Source: a virus. From it: a stretch of DNA of 41,630 bases. Positions 16,422 to 23,873 of the stretch are shown piece by piece. Positions within the stretch are counted from its first letter, which is position 1. Every line of letters begins with the position of its first letter. The notes beneath the pieces are model-generated. The model was not told the DNA's origin. It saw only the letters and a program-made list of their open reading frames with translations, and ran no database searches. The stretch is taken from the IMG/VR virus record IMGVR_UViG_3300046507_000895, positions 1 to 41,630 of that record; one strand, given 5' to 3'. Position numbers and translations under genes: made by a program.

Positions 16422-17269
16422 TCAGCCGAGAATAGCGATCAGTCTCGCTTCCTCTGTCTCCGCCTCTGATTTGGTCACCGGCGCCCGCCAAGGTGGCGGA
16501 CAGGTTTCCTCCTCCGCGCGATGATATTCGGCGAGGTACGCGGCCGAAAGCTTGCGCAGCAGCCGCGCCTCCCAGGGGGAGAGTGCAACCCCGGTCAGTT
16601 CCGACCATGCGGCGATCGTGCGCCAGCCTATAGGCGCCATCCCCATGCCGGCAGGCTCGGTCAGGCCGATCTCGATCAGCCGGTTGACGACATGCGGCAT
16701 GGGGTTCGGTGGCATTGGTGGCGAGGTTCCCGCCTTGGCCATCTGCTCGCCGCGGCTGAGGCGGACCGTGTTCTTTTCGTGCTCGGCGCGCTTCGAGCCC
16801 GCCGGCGGCTTCGGGACGGCCTGAAGCCACCCCAAAGCGCGGACGTAGAGGGTCAGTTCGCGGCTGACCCGATCTGAAAATTTCCCCAATCCTTGAGAAA
16901 CTTTGTGACCTGGGCGGCGATGAAGCCGACCTTGGGATTGCCGTAGATCGACTGGAACAGATCCGCGCCAGTCTTCTCACCATCCTCCAAGTTCTCGAAC
17001 CGAACCGTGATTGTCGCGAGATCCTCGGCCTGTTCGGCTAGGCGCTCTTCGGCCGTGGCCGCAGTCACCTTGCCCTCATTGTCGTTCATGCGCTTGAGGA
17101 CGCGCGCCGTCTGCCGCGACTCGACCGCAGCATAGGCCGGGCTGCCGGGACCGTGAACGATGATGCGCACCGGCTGAGTGCGCGCGTCATCGGCATAGAG
17201 CGGCTCGCCGGCTGCGCTCTTGACGTGGATCGTGCCGGTATCGGCGACGATGAGCTTGGAAACGTCCAT
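16422..17269 (-). CDS. Tail assembly chaperone GT fusion (predicted -1 frameshift product)
   Basis: Predicted 282-residue product: the first 130 residues of the chaperone at 16853-17269, then after a -1 slip at GGGAAAT (16880-16886) 152 residues of the second frame (FSDRVSRELTLYVRALGWLQ...LIAILG). The second frame has no good start of its own, only TTG at 16889 without a convincing ribosome site. Lambda G and GT are made the same way at GGGAAAG. The T part of such proteins recruits the tail tube to the tape measure, which fits the next gene being the tape measure. The frameshift is inferred from the slippery site and gene layout. Confidence 0.75.
16853..17269 (-). CDS. Tail assembly chaperone G-like
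   Basis: 138 residues. The N-terminal part is beta-rich (MDVSKLIVADTGTIHVKSAAGEPLY), followed by a helical part that ends in a typical chaperone segment (GADLFQSIYGNPKVGFIAAQVTKFLKDWGNF). Its position between tail tube and tape measure, plus the overlapping second frame with a slippery heptamer 21 nt before the stop codon, match the G/GT arrangement. It should coat the tape measure before tube assembly. Confidence 0.75.
   Translation of the reverse strand: MDVSKLIVADTGTIHVKSAAGEPLYADDARTQPVRIIVHGPGSPAYAAVESRQTARVLKRMNDNEGKVTAATAEERLAEQAEDLATITVRFENLEDGEKTGADLFQSIYGNPKVGFIAAQVTKFLKDWGNFQIGSAAN
16880..16886 (-). other. Programmed -1 frameshift heptamer GGGAAAT
   Basis: In the zero frame the codons read TGG GGA AAT TTT, giving an X XXY YYZ heptamer G GGA AAT. 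Slipping back 1 nt re-pairs GGG and AAA and continues TTT TCA GAT CGG, exactly the T frame. Directly after it is a second possible heptamer, A AAT TTT (16877-16883). Confidence 0.72.
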
Positions 17270-17309
17270 TGTTCAATCCTTTCGCGGGTTTCGCGGGTTG
17301 GTGCACCGA

Positions 17310-17370
17310 CCCGTCCCGCGACCCGCGCGACGCGGGACGGGCCGATGCGAGGGATCCGGCCATGGCCGGA
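17310..17370 (-). terminator. Hairpin and palindrome between tail tube and chaperone genes
   Basis: Two structures lie in the 107-nt gap: an 11-bp perfect stem CCCGTCCCGCG/CGCGGGACGGG with a 10-nt loop (17310-17341), and a 16-bp perfect palindrome TCCGGCCATGGCCGGA (17355-17370). On the transcribed (minus) strand they follow the tail-tube stop. There is no T run. They may act as a partial terminator or RNA-end stabiliser, making tube mRNA more abundant than chaperone and tape-measure mRNA. Confidence 0.5.
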
Positions 17371-17376
17371 AGCTGG

Positions 17377-17826
17377 TTAGGGAGCGGGGACCTTGACGAC
17401 CTTCTTGCTCAGCTCGATCGTGGGGTTGGCCATGATGACGCTGTCGGCGCCGTCGACGTTCTCCGGAAACCCGAAGACACGCCCCTGCGAATAACGGATC
17501 GCGCCGCTCGGGAACGTGATCTTGAAGGAGTAGAGCGTCGACGTGGCATCGTCGGACGCGGTCCGCAGCATGGTCTGACCGGCGTCGGCATCGTCGAACG
17601 CCATGGACGGCGCCAGCGAGCCGTAATCGGCCGAACCCTTGTGCTTTTCCTTCGGGCCGTTGAGCGGCTGGAACTCGACCTTGGCGAAGACGGCGCCGAA
17701 GCCCCCGATCTTCTCCACGCCGCCGATCGTGGTAAAGGTCAACGCGACGTAGCCGGCCGCGTCTTCGGTTGCCGGATGAGCAACCGACATGGCAAGCGTC
17801 GAGCCCGCCGCAGTCGTAGAACCCAT
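17377..17826 (-). CDS. Major tail (tube) protein
   Basis: 149 residues, beta-rich (GYVALTFTTIGGVEKIGGFG...STLYSFKITFPSGAIRYSQGRVFGF), similar in size and pattern to lambda gpV-type tube proteins. VALTFTTIGGVEKIG and FPSGAIRY are typical of the family in alphaproteobacterial prophages. Its position between tail-terminator-type genes and the chaperone pair agrees. It polymerises around the tape measure to make the tube. A hairpin follows it. Confidence 0.8.
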   Translation of the reverse strand: MGSTTAAGSTLAMSVAHPATEDAAGYVALTFTTIGGVEKIGGFGAVFAKVEFQPLNGPKEKHKGSADYGSLAPSMAFDDADAGQTMLRTASDDATSTLYSFKITFPSGAIRYSQGRVFGFPENVDGADSVIMANPTIELSKKVVKVPAP

Positions 17827-17892
17827 GTCATTTCTCCATATGGGCGAGCCGGACTAGGCCGGCGGGACATCCTGGCGCGGGCAGGAATTCGG

Positions 17893-18075
17893 TTAGGCGG
17901 CCTTCGGCGCGTCGGCCTTGGTCTCGGCCGAGGTCGGCTCGCGAACCAGGCCTGCGGCCTCGAAATTGGCGTATTCGCCGGCCGTAAAGTCGTGGACCTT
18001 CCCGCCGGCATATTCCTTTTCGGTGCCGGCATCGTTGAAGGTCTTGAGGGCGAAGCCCTTCTTCATGTCACTCAT
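17893..18075 (-). CDS. Small hypothetical protein in tail module
   Basis: 60 residues, basic N-terminus and acidic middle (FALKTFNDAGTEKEYAGGKVHDFTAGEYANFEAAGLV). The pattern resembles small head- or tail-region proteins that begin with a hydrophobic strand and contain a D/E-F-T-x-G-E turn. There is no firm family. It lies between the terminator protein and the tube gene, with 16-nt and 66-nt gaps, on the same strand. Confidence 0.6.
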   Translation of the reverse strand: MSDMKKGFALKTFNDAGTEKEYAGGKVHDFTAGEYANFEAAGLVREPTSAETKADAPKAA

Positions 18076-18091
18076 CGTCGCTTCCTTCTTG

Positions 18092-18487
18092 TTAGGCGTC
18101 GAAACTGACGCGGAAATCGGTAGCCTGCTCGAACGTGTCGCCAGGGCCGATCAGGTCGGGACCGGAACCCGCATTCAGGATCGAGACGCTTTCGGCGCCG
18201 CCAACATTGCCGGTCTGACCCGCGCAGGCATCCTTCACGGCTTTGATCACCGCGAGCTGCTCGGCGTAGCTCGCAGCCCGCACGGTGACCGACACTCGAT
18301 CGACTGTGCGGATCTTGCCCGTCCGTTTGAGTTTCTGGCGCTCGATCGAGCTGATCGTGCGCACCAACAGCGCAGGCAGCGCGACGTCGTCGGGCAGCTT
18401 GCCGCCCTTGATCCGCGCTACCGCGACGGTGGCAATGACGGCATCAGCAGCGCGAAGCACCGCGCCGACGATCTCCGCACCGGTCAT
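18092..18487 (-). CDS. Tail completion/terminator protein (DUF3168-like)
   Basis: 131 residues. The helical start (AEIVGAVLRAADAVIATVAVARIKGGKLPDDVALPALLVRTIS) followed by beta strands (RVSVTVRAASYAEQLAVIKAVKDAC) is the layout of DUF3168/gpU-like tail terminators, which cap the tube and join it to the head. It overlaps the gp10-like gene by ATGA and precedes the tube protein, as expected. Confidence 0.65.
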   Translation of the reverse strand: MTGAEIVGAVLRAADAVIATVAVARIKGGKLPDDVALPALLVRTISSIERQKLKRTGKIRTVDRVSVTVRAASYAEQLAVIKAVKDACAGQTGNVGGAESVSILNAGSGPDLIGPGDTFEQATDFRVSFDA

Positions 18488-19029
18488 CCTTCGTCCCCGC
18501 CCTGATCGGTATCGCCGATAATCCCGTGCCGGCTGATCCGGCTGTTGATGTAAGCCTGTGCCGCGGCGATCGCGTCGCGCTCTTTCATATCCAGCGCCGG
18601 CCGCAGGAACGGGTGCGGACGCGCGCCCGGGTGCAGAACCGTATCGCCGACGAACTGGCCGTTGATGACCAGCGAATGATTGCTCCCCGGTGCCCCGGCC
18701 AGCTCATTGATCCGCCGCACGCTGCGGCCGTCGCGCTGGCTGGCGTCGACGGTGATGAAGTGCTGCGAGGTGCCCCATTCCAGCCAGTTGCCGAGCGAAT
18801 ATGGCCAGCCCGGCTTGACGGTCACTTTGACCGCAACACGATGATCGGCGCGCTTGGTGCGCACGATGATGGCATCGGCCACCACCGACGAGATCGCGCG
18901 TGCCTTCGCTTCCTCGGCGATCACTTTGCCGCCAGCTCGCGCCGCGCCCGGCAGCAACTTGCGCTCGATCTGGTCGGGCAGCGAGGCGATGAACTGCCGA
19001 ACCTCGGCCCGCCCGCTAACCTGTGGCAT
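18484..19029 (-). CDS. HK97 gp10-like neck/minor tail protein
   Basis: 181 residues. The first part (RQFIASLPDQIERKLLPGAARAGGKVIAEEAKARA) is the helical start of the HK97-gp10 family. GWPYSLGNWLEWGTSQHFI and PGARPHPFLRPALD are its conserved later segments (the ...EYGT.....PFLRPA pattern). It takes part in joining head and tail. It starts with a 1-nt overlap of the adaptor stop (TGATG) and ends in ATGA with the terminator gene. Confidence 0.78.
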   Translation of the reverse strand: MPQVSGRAEVRQFIASLPDQIERKLLPGAARAGGKVIAEEAKARAISSVVADAIIVRTKRADHRVAVKVTVKPGWPYSLGNWLEWGTSQHFITVDASQRDGRSVRRINELAGAPGSNHSLVINGQFVGDTVLHPGARPHPFLRPALDMKERDAIAAAQAYINSRISRHGIIGDTDQGGDEG

Positions 19030-19379
19030 CAGGCGGGGTTCCCTGCCGGCTGATAATCCTCGACCATGAATTCGAGGCCCTCGCGGTTGCCCAGCTCAGC
19101 CGGCCCGGAAACAATCTGCATGACACGATCGCCCAGGACGAAGCGCATGTTCGACGTGATGTCGGTGCGATACCGGATGCGCACGCGCGCAGGGTGCGCC
19201 GCGCTGTTCATGCCGTCAGCCAGCCGCTCCGATCGGCTGGGCAGAACGTCCTGAATGCTAGCCCACACGTCGGCAACCTTCGCCCAGGTGCCAGATCCGG
19301 CACCGGTGAAGCTGTCGTCGGAAACCGGGCGATCGATGCGGACACGCCGGTTGAGCGAGCCCGCTGGGAGTTTGGTCAC
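19029..19379 (-). CDS. Head-tail adaptor (head closure) protein
   Basis: 116 residues from GTG 19379, which overlaps the gp6-like stop as GTGA. Features: AGSLNRRVRIDRPV at the start, WAKVADVWASIQDVLPSRSERLADG in the middle, and RIRYRTDITSNMRFVLGDRVMQIVSG later. These match the phage head-tail joining family (SPP1 gp16 / HK97 adaptor type). It seals the capsid after packaging and docks the tail. Confidence 0.8.
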   Translation of the reverse strand: MTKLPAGSLNRRVRIDRPVSDDSFTGAGSGTWAKVADVWASIQDVLPSRSERLADGMNSAAHPARVRIRYRTDITSNMRFVLGDRVMQIVSGPAELGNREGLEFMVEDYQPAGNPA

Positions 19380-19945
19380 AGTACCGGCGTCCGATAGGGA
19401 TCGCAAAGCATCCGAAAGCCGAGCGGCAGCTCGCCCGTGGTCGAGCTGAACACGACGGCCTCCCGGTTGGCATACAGATGCGCCGCGAACATTTTCGCGG
19501 CCGTGATCAGCGAAGGCGGGCACAATCCTGCAGGGAAGCCGACGTCGAAGGTAACGCGCACGACCGAGCCCGCCGGCCATTGGGTGCCGATCGCGGGGAG
19601 CAGCCCGCCATTTGTCCCGATACGCCAGTCGGCCGCGGTCAGATCGACGGCGGCGCCGTAGCGATCGAGATAGGAGATGGCGGTGACGACCAAGGTCGCG
19701 ACCGGGTCGATCCCCATCCGCATCGAGCCGCCGAAGCCCTGAAAGGTGGCCTGCAATCCCCGGCACGGCGCCATGCGCAGGTTCGCATATTGCTCGACGG
19801 CGTTGATCGCGACATCCCGCAGGGCCGTAATCAGGTCGTCCTCGTCGTCGCCGTCGACGCGCAACCACGCTTTCAACGCCGGCAGCGGCAGCAAGGCGTC
19901 GCCATACCCCGCACCGGGCGCAGACGGCGTCAGGGTGAAGAGCAT
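19376..19945 (-). CDS. Head-tail connector gp6-like
   Basis: 189 residues. The N-terminal half (LPALKAWLRVDGDDEDDLITALRDVAINAVEQYANLRM) is the signature of HK97 gp6 / phiE125 gp8 connectors. The C-terminal half has VTFDVGFPAGLCPPSLITAAKMFAAHLYANREAVV, also typical. It binds beneath the portal as a ring. It is coupled to the adaptor by GTGA. Confidence 0.82.
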   Translation of the reverse strand: MLFTLTPSAPGAGYGDALLPLPALKAWLRVDGDDEDDLITALRDVAINAVEQYANLRMAPCRGLQATFQGFGGSMRMGIDPVATLVVTAISYLDRYGAAVDLTAADWRIGTNGGLLPAIGTQWPAGSVVRVTFDVGFPAGLCPPSLITAAKMFAAHLYANREAVVFSSTTGELPLGFRMLCDPYRTPVL

Positions 19946-19957
19946 GGCGATCGTCGC

Positions 19958-20230
19958 TTACTTGCTGGCCTGGGCGGCCAGATTGGCCTCGACGGCTTCC
20001 TGACCGGTCAAGGTCGGATCGTTGAAGTCGATCCTGTTCTGGTCGACCGTCGTGTTCTCGCGCGGGTTGCTGTCGACCGCGGGATGGGCGGGATCGACGT
20101 CGGAGACCGACTGGTTAGGCGCGCCGCTGGGCGAGAACGTATCGGCCGCCGGGATGCTGGCCGGCTTATCGCCGGGCGCAGCCGCAGGTTTGGCGACGGT
20201 CGAGGCCGCGCCGCTCTTCTTCATGACCAT
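19958..20230 (-). CDS. Small hypothetical protein between connector and capsid genes
   Basis: 90 residues, low complexity, rich in Pro, Ala and Asp (AAAPGDKPASIPAADTFSPSGAPNQSVSDVDPAHPAVD). The start at 20230 has AGGAG 7 nt upstream (alternative ATG at 20224). It looks intrinsically disordered. It follows the capsid terminator hairpins and precedes the connector by 12 nt. It may be a head decoration or assembly factor. Confidence 0.6.
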   Translation of the reverse strand: MVMKKSGAASTVAKPAAAPGDKPASIPAADTFSPSGAPNQSVSDVDPAHPAVDSNPRENTTVDQNRIDFNDPTLTGQEAVEANLAAQASK

Positions 20231-20247
20231 GGGGTTTCTCCTGTAGC

Positions 20248-20310
20248 TGACCGAAGCGGCGCACTCGGCGCGGCTTCGGTCAACCGGGCCGGGGAGTAAG
20301 CCCCGGCCCG
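20248..20310 (-). terminator. Two tandem perfect hairpins after the major capsid gene
   Basis: Stem 1 is TGACCGAAGC/GCTTCGGTCA (20248-20282, 10 bp, 15-nt loop). Stem 2 is CGGGCCGGGG/CCCCGGCCCG (20285-20310, 10 bp, 6-nt loop). Both lie between the capsid stop (20332) and the next start (20230). Only 2 nt separate them. They probably act as a partial terminator or mRNA stabiliser that lifts capsid expression over the genes downstream. Confidence 0.6.
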
Positions 20311-20331
20311 ACCGACGTGACGAACTGTGGA

Positions 20332-21696
20332 TCAGGCGGAGACGAGCACCGCCTTCATGGCATCCGGGTTCTTGACGCCGCCGCCCGTGCGCTTCGTGCA
20401 ATAAAAGCAGATGAACGGCTTGTTGGTGTACGGATCGCGCAGCACCCGGAAGCTGATGCGATCGACGATAAGGTACGTCTCGCGCATGTCGCCAAACAGC
20501 GCGGCGATATTCCCCGCCGCGACGTTGGGCATGTCGGGTGTGTCAATGAGCGAATAGCCCATCAGCGTCGACGGCTGGCCGGCGACATAGGTAGGCTGCC
20601 AGAGATAGTTGCCCTGGCCGTCTTTCAGCTTGCGGACCGCGCCGAGCGACGTACGGTTCATGAACCACTTCGCATTCGGTGTGTAGGCGGCCGGCAGGGC
20701 ATAGACGGTGCTAACCAAGCCATCCGACGTCAGCGCAGCGGCCGCGCCGCTGTTCTGCACCTTGATGTCGCCCCAGGGGTGCCGAGCAGCTTGAGCCGCT
20801 CCCGTGACATAGGTCAGGATGCCGAAAGGCTTGTTGGTGCCGTCACCCGACAGGTGCGCGATGCCTTCCTGCCGCGCGAACTCGGTCTCGATCTCGCCCA
20901 GCAGCCACTGCTCGATATCGATCTCGCTATCGTCGAGCAGATCCTGCGACGCCGCGGCGTTCGCATAGAGCTGACCCAGGCCGAACCCGAGACTGGTGAA
21001 CTGCGGGGTCGCCGTGGCCGGACGGGCAGCCGTCTCACCGACCCAGCCGGACCCGACCGCGCGATCGGTGAACAGCTTGGTGAAGCCCGCCTTGCTGATC
21101 GTCTGCACCGTCGAGTTCTGGCGGATCGGCGAGATCAGCTTGAGCCGCTCGCCGATGGTGCGATCCCATTCGATCGGCGTGGTGTAACCGCCATCGGCGG
21201 GAACACCCTCGCTCATAGCCGCCCGGACACCGGTCCTCTGCGCCGCCTTGATCTTGTCCTCGTCGATCCCGGCCGCGTTACGCATCCAGCCATCGAACAG
21301 TTTGGAGTATTCGGGATCAGCGATCTTGCGGCCGTCGCCGTGAAGAGATGCAGCCGCCGCCGTCCGCGCCTGATCGTCAATCGACTTCTCGAGCTGGTCG
21401 AGCGTCGCGTTGATCGCATCCAGTTTTGCAGTAACGACAGCGTCGTCAGTCTTCGCCTTCAGCCGCTCATCGTTCGTCGACTTGAACTCGTTGAACGCAC
21501 CGTTGAGCTGGTCGAACAGCGCCTTCACGTCCGTCGACACTTCCCCGCGCACCGTGCCAGCCACGGCGCGGGGCGTGGCAAGACTGGGCGCCTTCAGGGG
21601 ATTAGCGGGGGCGGCGACCGGCGCCGACGAACCGCGAAACGGATGGGCGAGCACCGTCGCCAGCGCCGAGACGGCGCTCCTATTGATAAACTTCAT
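20332..21696 (-). CDS. HK97-fold major capsid protein
   Basis: 454 residues. An N-terminal coiled-coil delta domain (about 50-115, VKALFDQLNGAFNEFKSTNDERLKAK...LDQLEKSID) should be cut off by the prohead protease. The HK97-fold body follows: GGYTTPIEWDRTIGERLKLISPIRQNSTVQTI, GWVGETAARPATATPQFTSLGF, ANAAASQDLLDDSEIDIEQWLLGEI and GDGTNKPFGIL are standard. It forms the icosahedral shell. The upstream protease and downstream connector complete the canonical order. Confidence 0.93.
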   Translation of the reverse strand: MKFINRSAVSALATVLAHPFRGSSAPVAAPANPLKAPSLATPRAVAGTVRGEVSTDVKALFDQLNGAFNEFKSTNDERLKAKTDDAVVTAKLDAINATLDQLEKSIDDQARTAAAASLHGDGRKIADPEYSKLFDGWMRNAAGIDEDKIKAAQRTGVRAAMSEGVPADGGYTTPIEWDRTIGERLKLISPIRQNSTVQTISKAGFTKLFTDRAVGSGWVGETAARPATATPQFTSLGFGLGQLYANAAASQDLLDDSEIDIEQWLLGEIETEFARQEGIAHLSGDGTNKPFGILTYVTGAAQAARHPWGDIKVQNSGAAAALTSDGLVSTVYALPAAYTPNAKWFMNRTSLGAVRKLKDGQGNYLWQPTYVAGQPSTLMGYSLIDTPDMPNVAAGNIAALFGDMRETYLIVDRISFRVLRDPYTNKPFICFYCTKRTGGGVKNPDAMKAVLVSA

Positions 21697-21707
21697 GGGA
21701 TAGCTCC

Positions 21708-22592
21708 TTAGCTTTTCATCGTGGCGAGCAGCCTCTGCATTGAGGCTACCGTGGGGCCGTCCGCATCACGCTTGGCGGCATCATCGGGGGCCGCATCGCG
21801 CTTGCCCCTGAAACTCTCGATCCGGGCGCGCGCGGCAGTGCGCGTCATCCCCGCGGCGATGAGCGCGCGTTCCATACCGCGCAGCTCGTTGACCGCCTTG
21901 TCATTGGCCTTGGCCTTTTCATCGACCGTGATCTGATCGGCCGGCAAGAGCGCGTCGGCGAACCCGAGGTCGATCGCGCGGCTACCGGACATCCAGAATT
22001 CTTCGTCGAGCCACTTGCCGACGTCGTCGGCTTTCTGGCCGGACCGCGCTGCGTAGACGTCGCGAGCTGCGTAATCGAACTGCTCAAGCCAGTCGGCGAT
22101 CTCGCGCATATCGTTGCGGTTGCCCATCGCGAAGACCCAGCAATTGTGGATCATCATGAAGCTGGCCGCGCCAATCTCGACCTTGTCGCCTGCCATGGCG
22201 ATGATCGACGCGGCCGACGCGGCCATGCCCATGATCTTGACCGTGATATCCTGCGGATGCTCGCGCAGGATATTGTAGATCGCGATGCCCTCGAACATAT
22301 CGCCGCCGGCGGAATTGATATGCACTTCGACCGGGCGTTCGCCGATCGCGCGAAGCTGGGCGCTGACGCCCTTTGCGGTCACGCCGCTCCCGGTCCACCA
22401 ATCCTCGCCGATGTCCTCGAACATCGTGATCACATTATCGCCTGGCGCAAGCGCGCGGACGCCCGCGGCGATCTCGTCGTAACGCTCGAACACGCTCGCC
22501 GGCGCGAGCGCCGACACGCGCCGCTCGGCCGGCAGCGGCAAGGCGGCCGGGCGATCCCGGCCAAACACGCGAAGCGCGGCAAGATTGGTCAT
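21708..22592 (-). CDS. ClpP-like prohead protease (S14 family)
   Basis: 294 residues from ATG 22592, with a GGAGG ribosome site 9 nt upstream. The ClpP core is clear: VEVHINSAGGDMFEGIAIYNILR, then MGMAASAASIIAMAGD with the nucleophile Ser near residue 126, and MMIHNCWVFAMGNRNDM with the catalytic His149. The C-terminal 100 residues are helical. It cleaves the capsid delta domain during maturation. It begins 1 nt after the portal stop. Confidence 0.88.
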   Translation of the reverse strand: MTNLAALRVFGRDRPAALPLPAERRVSALAPASVFERYDEIAAGVRALAPGDNVITMFEDIGEDWWTGSGVTAKGVSAQLRAIGERPVEVHINSAGGDMFEGIAIYNILREHPQDITVKIMGMAASAASIIAMAGDKVEIGAASFMMIHNCWVFAMGNRNDMREIADWLEQFDYAARDVYAARSGQKADDVGKWLDEEFWMSGSRAIDLGFADALLPADQITVDEKAKANDKAVNELRGMERALIAAGMTRTAARARIESFRGKRDAAPDDAAKRDADGPTVASMQRLLATMKS

Positions 22593-22593
22593 A

Positions 22594-23871
22594 TCAGTTA
22601 CCTCCCGGCGCACTGGCCGCCATTCCCATGTTGAGCAGATCCGCATCGCCGCCACGACGACCGAGGTCGGCGACGTCGCGAACTTCGTCTTGCGTCATCC
22701 AGGCCGGCGCACCGCCCGAACCGAGCGCCTTCGAGAAATACTCGGCCTGATCCTTCATCGAGCCGCGCAGCAGCGCGCGTTCGTTGAACTTCGTGTAATG
22801 GCCCTGGCGCACATCGGCGTCGGAAAGCAGAATCCGCTCGACTTCCTGTTCCCAGGCCACGAACCACGGCATCAGGCCATATTGGATGAAGAAGATCCCG
22901 AGCTGCTCGATACCAGATCCCCAGCTCGTATCGTCGAGCATCAGGAAGGGGCGAGGAACACCGAAGATCCGGGCGACTTCCTCAATCTGCAACTTGCGCT
23001 GTTCGACGTTCTGCGTGTCTTTGTTGGTCCCGAACGGCTTGGCCGTCAGGCCCTGTTCGAGCACCATCCACTTGCCGGCCTGATCGTCGCCCGCCCATTC
23101 CTCGCTCAGGCTGTTCTTCAACCGCTCGATAGCTTCGGGGCTCAGCTTTTGCTCAGTCGACAGCGCGCCACCGGCCAGAACGCCCTGGCGGAAAACTTTC
23201 GCCGCGGCGCGTTGGGCGGCCGCGGCGAGCCCGAGGACTTCGCCGGCATATTCCACTAGCGACATGCCTTTGAGGCCGCATTCGCTCGGCCCCATGATAT
23301 GCATCATGTCGGCCCGCTCGACCGTGGTAATGCCACCGGTCTGCCGCTGAACCTCGTAATAGACTGACCAGTCGTCGCGCTGTTTCGGCTGAACCCGGCG
23401 AGGATCGAGCGGGATCAGCTCCCGCACGGCGCCGCGTGAGCGGATCGGCAGCGCGTAGGCGTTGCCTTGCACGAGGGCCCGGTGCTGCATTAGTCGACGG
23501 AAGGTGAAGGCAGTCTGCCAACCGTTCGGGCGCCGCGCGAGGACGTTATAGAGCGGGTTGTCGACCGCCTTCCGAAGATCGCCGCTATTGTGCCCCTCCT
23601 GCATCAGATGGAAGGGGAGCGCGCCGATCGTGTTCGAGATCACGAATACCGATCGGGCCACGGCCGGGTTGCGCAACACCGTCTTGGCGTTGATCCTCGC
23701 AGATCCTTCGCCGAACTCGCCACGCATGAAGGCCGCGAGATCCGCGCTCGTCATGTCGCCCAACGCAGCCGACTGGACCGGGCCGCCACTAGGCCGAGAC
23801 ACGACGGGTCCGGCGCTGCCGGCCTGCGAACGGCGATAGCCGGACGCTGCGCGATAATCGTCGGGTGACAT
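22594..23871 (-). CDS. Portal protein (HK97 family)
   Basis: 425 residues. Conserved segments are INAKTVLRNPAVARSVFVISNTIGALPFHLMQ, YNVLARRPNGWQTAFTFRRLMQHRALVQGNAYA, VERADMMHIMG, and AARIF-type VARIFGVPRPFLMLDDTSWGSGIEQLGIFFIQYGL. Twelve copies form the ring through which DNA is packaged. It starts 2 nt after the large terminase stop. Confidence 0.93.
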   Translation of the reverse strand: MSPDDYRAASGYRRSQAGSAGPVVSRPSGGPVQSAALGDMTSADLAAFMRGEFGEGSARINAKTVLRNPAVARSVFVISNTIGALPFHLMQEGHNSGDLRKAVDNPLYNVLARRPNGWQTAFTFRRLMQHRALVQGNAYALPIRSRGAVRELIPLDPRRVQPKQRDDWSVYYEVQRQTGGITTVERADMMHIMGPSECGLKGMSLVEYAGEVLGLAAAAQRAAAKVFRQGVLAGGALSTEQKLSPEAIERLKNSLSEEWAGDDQAGKWMVLEQGLTAKPFGTNKDTQNVEQRKLQIEEVARIFGVPRPFLMLDDTSWGSGIEQLGIFFIQYGLMPWFVAWEQEVERILLSDADVRQGHYTKFNERALLRGSMKDQAEYFSKALGSGGAPAWMTQDEVRDVADLGRRGGDADLLNMGMAASAPGGN

Positions 23872-23873
23872 TA

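Noticed and set aside
16339-16983. 214-codon minus-strand ORF over the tail chaperone genes
   Set aside because: Third frame of the chaperone region, Arg-rich. Only its last 26 codons, in the gap before the tape measure, look at all protein-like and are listed separately with low confidence.
20317-21711. 464-codon plus-strand ORF antisense to the capsid gene
   Set aside because: Mirror of the capsid coding frame; no start signal or motif.
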